Source of the DNA: Clostridia bacterium
GTDB lineage: Bacteria; Bacillota_A; Clostridia; Peptostreptococcales; JAAYPU01
Direction of reading: 5' to 3'
Assembly (NCBI GenBank): GCA_022360735.1
Contig: JAKSCF010000056.1
Span: forward strand, 1 to 6,312
DNA length: 6,312 nucleotides
Shown piece by piece: positions 5,304 to 6,312 of this stretch. The notes below the pieces were generated by a model. It searched no databases. It saw only the letters and a program-made list of their open reading frames with translations, and was not told the DNA's origin. The position numbers and the translations under genes are program-made. Numbering within the stretch: the stretch's first letter is position 1; each line of letters opens with the position of its first letter.

Positions 5304-6303
5304 ATTGTTTAACCTTAAAAGAGATGGGACACAGTACGATGTAACCAACCTGGTCTCAAAGATCAGCTGGGAAGGGGATATTTATCAAACGGCTAGACAA
5401 CTCAATGTAGATATGATTTTTTCCGACGATTATTATACGCCCAAATATGAGGTGGATTTAGGTTCAAGACTTATTCTCAAAAATGATGATATTGAAATTA
5501 TGGATGCCTTTGTTTTTACAGTGCCCAAAAGCCACAATAACACCATTAGCATTGATGCATATGATGGATTAATCTACTTGCTAAAAAGTAAAGCCACAAA
5601 AATAGTGAAAAACATTTCTGTGACCCAATTCATCAAAAGTATATGTGAAGAATTTGAAATAACCATGGGCAGTATACCTGAGATACCCTTGATCATAACT
5701 CAGATTTTTAGAGATATGACACCCTATGACATGATCATAAAAGCTTTAAGTGAAGCTGCAAAACGTACTGAATCCAAATATCAAGTCTCCATGAAAGAAG
5801 GAAAACTGGTCATTATCGATAGAAGTATCAATACGCCAAAGTGGAAGATAAAGACAGGTTCAAACTTAATTCATGCAGCGTTAACTCAAAGTATTGAAGA
5901 GATGCAAAACAAGATCGTCATTACCGGCAGCAATGATCAAATATTAGCAATAAAACAAAAAGATGAACTTATATCACAATATGGATTGTTACAGGGGCAA
6001 TATAAAGAACAATGTAAATCATTGACGGATGCAGAATTGATTGGAGAACGATACTTAGAAGAGCATGGGAAAGTTTCAAAAACCTTAACGATTGAGAGCA
6101 TAGGTATTGATGATATACGAGCAGGAGATGCTGTTATTATTGAAGATGAGAGGCTGGGGTTAAACGGCATATTCAACGTTACCAGAGATATCCATAATGT
6201 AGAAAACGGTGTTCACAAAATGAACCTTGATCTGAGTTATATTGATCAAGAAGCAGACACAAGTGAGGTGATAAATCTTGAGTACCGGAACAGAGATTAT
6301 TGA
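5296..6303 (+). CDS. xkdQ: Baseplate hub protein (XkdQ/YqbQ-like, gpD-gp27 type)
   Basis: This 335-aa protein has the pattern of the XkdQ/YqbQ family, equivalent to T4 gp27 and P2 gpD, which form the trimeric hub joining the tail tube to the central spike. Residues 1-100 give the first barrel-like domain, with D-V-T-N-L-V-S-K-I-S-W-E-G-D (15-28), R-Q-L-N-V-D-M-I-F (34-42) and I-S-I-D-A-Y-D-G-L-I-Y-L-L-K-S-K (84-99). Residues 105-160 are helical (S-V-T-Q-F-I-K-S-I-C-E-E-F; M-T-P-Y-D-M-I-I-K-A-L). The rest is the second barrel, with N-K-I-V-I-T-G (205-211), an inserted helix (about 240-258) and G-D-A-V-I-I (277-282). The start is a TTG, overlapping the LysM gene by 8 nt. The 3' end overlaps the next gene by 26 nt, so expression is probably coupled in both directions. 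Confidence 0.88.
   Translation: MYRLFNLKRDGTQYDVTNLVSKISWEGDIYQTARQLNVDMIFSDDYYTPKYEVDLGSRLILKNDDIEIMDAFVFTVPKSHNNTISIDAYDGLIYLLKSKATKIVKNISVTQFIKSICEEFEITMGSIPEIPLIITQIFRDMTPYDMIIKALSEAAKRTESKYQVSMKEGKLVIIDRSINTPKWKIKTGSNLIHAALTQSIEEMQNKIVITGSNDQILAIKQKDELISQYGLLQGQYKEQCKSLTDAELIGERYLEEHGKVSKTLTIESIGIDDIRAGDAVIIEDERLGLNGIFNVTRDIHNVENGVHKMNLDLSYIDQEADTSEVINLEYRNRDY
6265..6271 (+). promoter_or_regulatory. Ribosome binding site of the next baseplate gene
   Basis: GAGGTGA lies 6 nt before a TTG at 6278 inside the hub coding region. It is the main evidence for the partial gene that follows. Confidence 0.6.
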
Positions 6304-6312
6304 GTTAATACG
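6278..6312 (+). CDS. Start of next tail gene, probably XkdR/DUF2577-type (partial)
   Basis: Only 11 codons are visible, starting at TTG and reading M-S-T-G-T-E-I-I-E-L-I before the window ends. The frame overlaps the last 26 nt of the hub gene in a different phase and has a good ribosome site at proper spacing. In PBSX-type operons the gene after XkdQ is the small DUF2577 protein XkdR, whose N-terminus is a short helix containing I-x-x-L-I; the visible residues are compatible with that but too few to prove it. If the gene actually starts beyond 6312, this entry is wrong. Confidence 0.5.
   Translation, partial: MSTGTEIIELI

Noticed and set aside
5937..6176. Minus-strand 79-aa frame inside the hub gene
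   Set aside because: It is antisense to a recognised gene and its Ser/Pro/Cys-rich translation has no family motif.

Overview
The window is a stretch of contractile-tail (myovirus-type) genes, all on the + strand. They lie in the order of the Bacillus subtilis PBSX and clostridial prophage/tailocin tail operon: tail terminator-like (5' end missing), sheath, tube, XkdN-type tail assembly chaperone with a frameshifted extension, tape measure, LysM baseplate protein, XkdQ-type hub, and the first codons of the next baseplate gene. The AT-rich DNA, strong AGGAGG/GAGGTGA ribosome binding sites and use of TTG starts point to a low-GC Firmicute, most likely a member of the Clostridia. The window has no capsid, integrase, lysis or receptor-binding gene, so the sequence cannot say whether this is an intact phage, a prophage, or a headless R-type tailocin. 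The compact sheath (353 aa) and short tape measure (679 aa) would fit either a small myophage or a diffocin-like particle.

Layout: positions 3-299 hold the end of a probable tail terminator; 305-1366 the sheath; 1382-1813 the tube. Positions 1814-2026 are a 213-bp gap with no gene. It contains a 12-bp perfect inverted repeat, a small hairpin and an AT-rich 7-bp tandem repeat, and looks like a remnant or copy of a small palindromic repeat inserted in an otherwise tightly packed operon. The XkdN-like chaperone is at 2027-2443, and its -1 frame extension runs to 2622. The tape measure is at 2635-4674, the LysM protein at 4674-5303, the hub at 5296-6303, and the next gene starts at 6278. From the tape measure onward, the genes overlap by 1, 8 and 26 nt, which suggests translational coupling.

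The best finding is a well-formed programmed -1 frameshift cassette at the end of the XkdN gene. It has an A AAA AAC heptamer (2431-2437), a 5-nt spacer, and an 11-bp perfect stem (2443-2453 with 2500-2510). The 61-codon extension is open in the -1 frame, is bounded by a TGA just upstream of the heptamer, and has no convincing start of its own. This matches the known lambda G/GT-type tail chaperone strategy, here in a PBSX-type contractile tail. The shifted and unshifted chaperones would help assemble the tube around the tape measure, the sheath would polymerise around the tube, and the LysM and hub proteins would form the centre of the baseplate. I see no wholly new system in the window.
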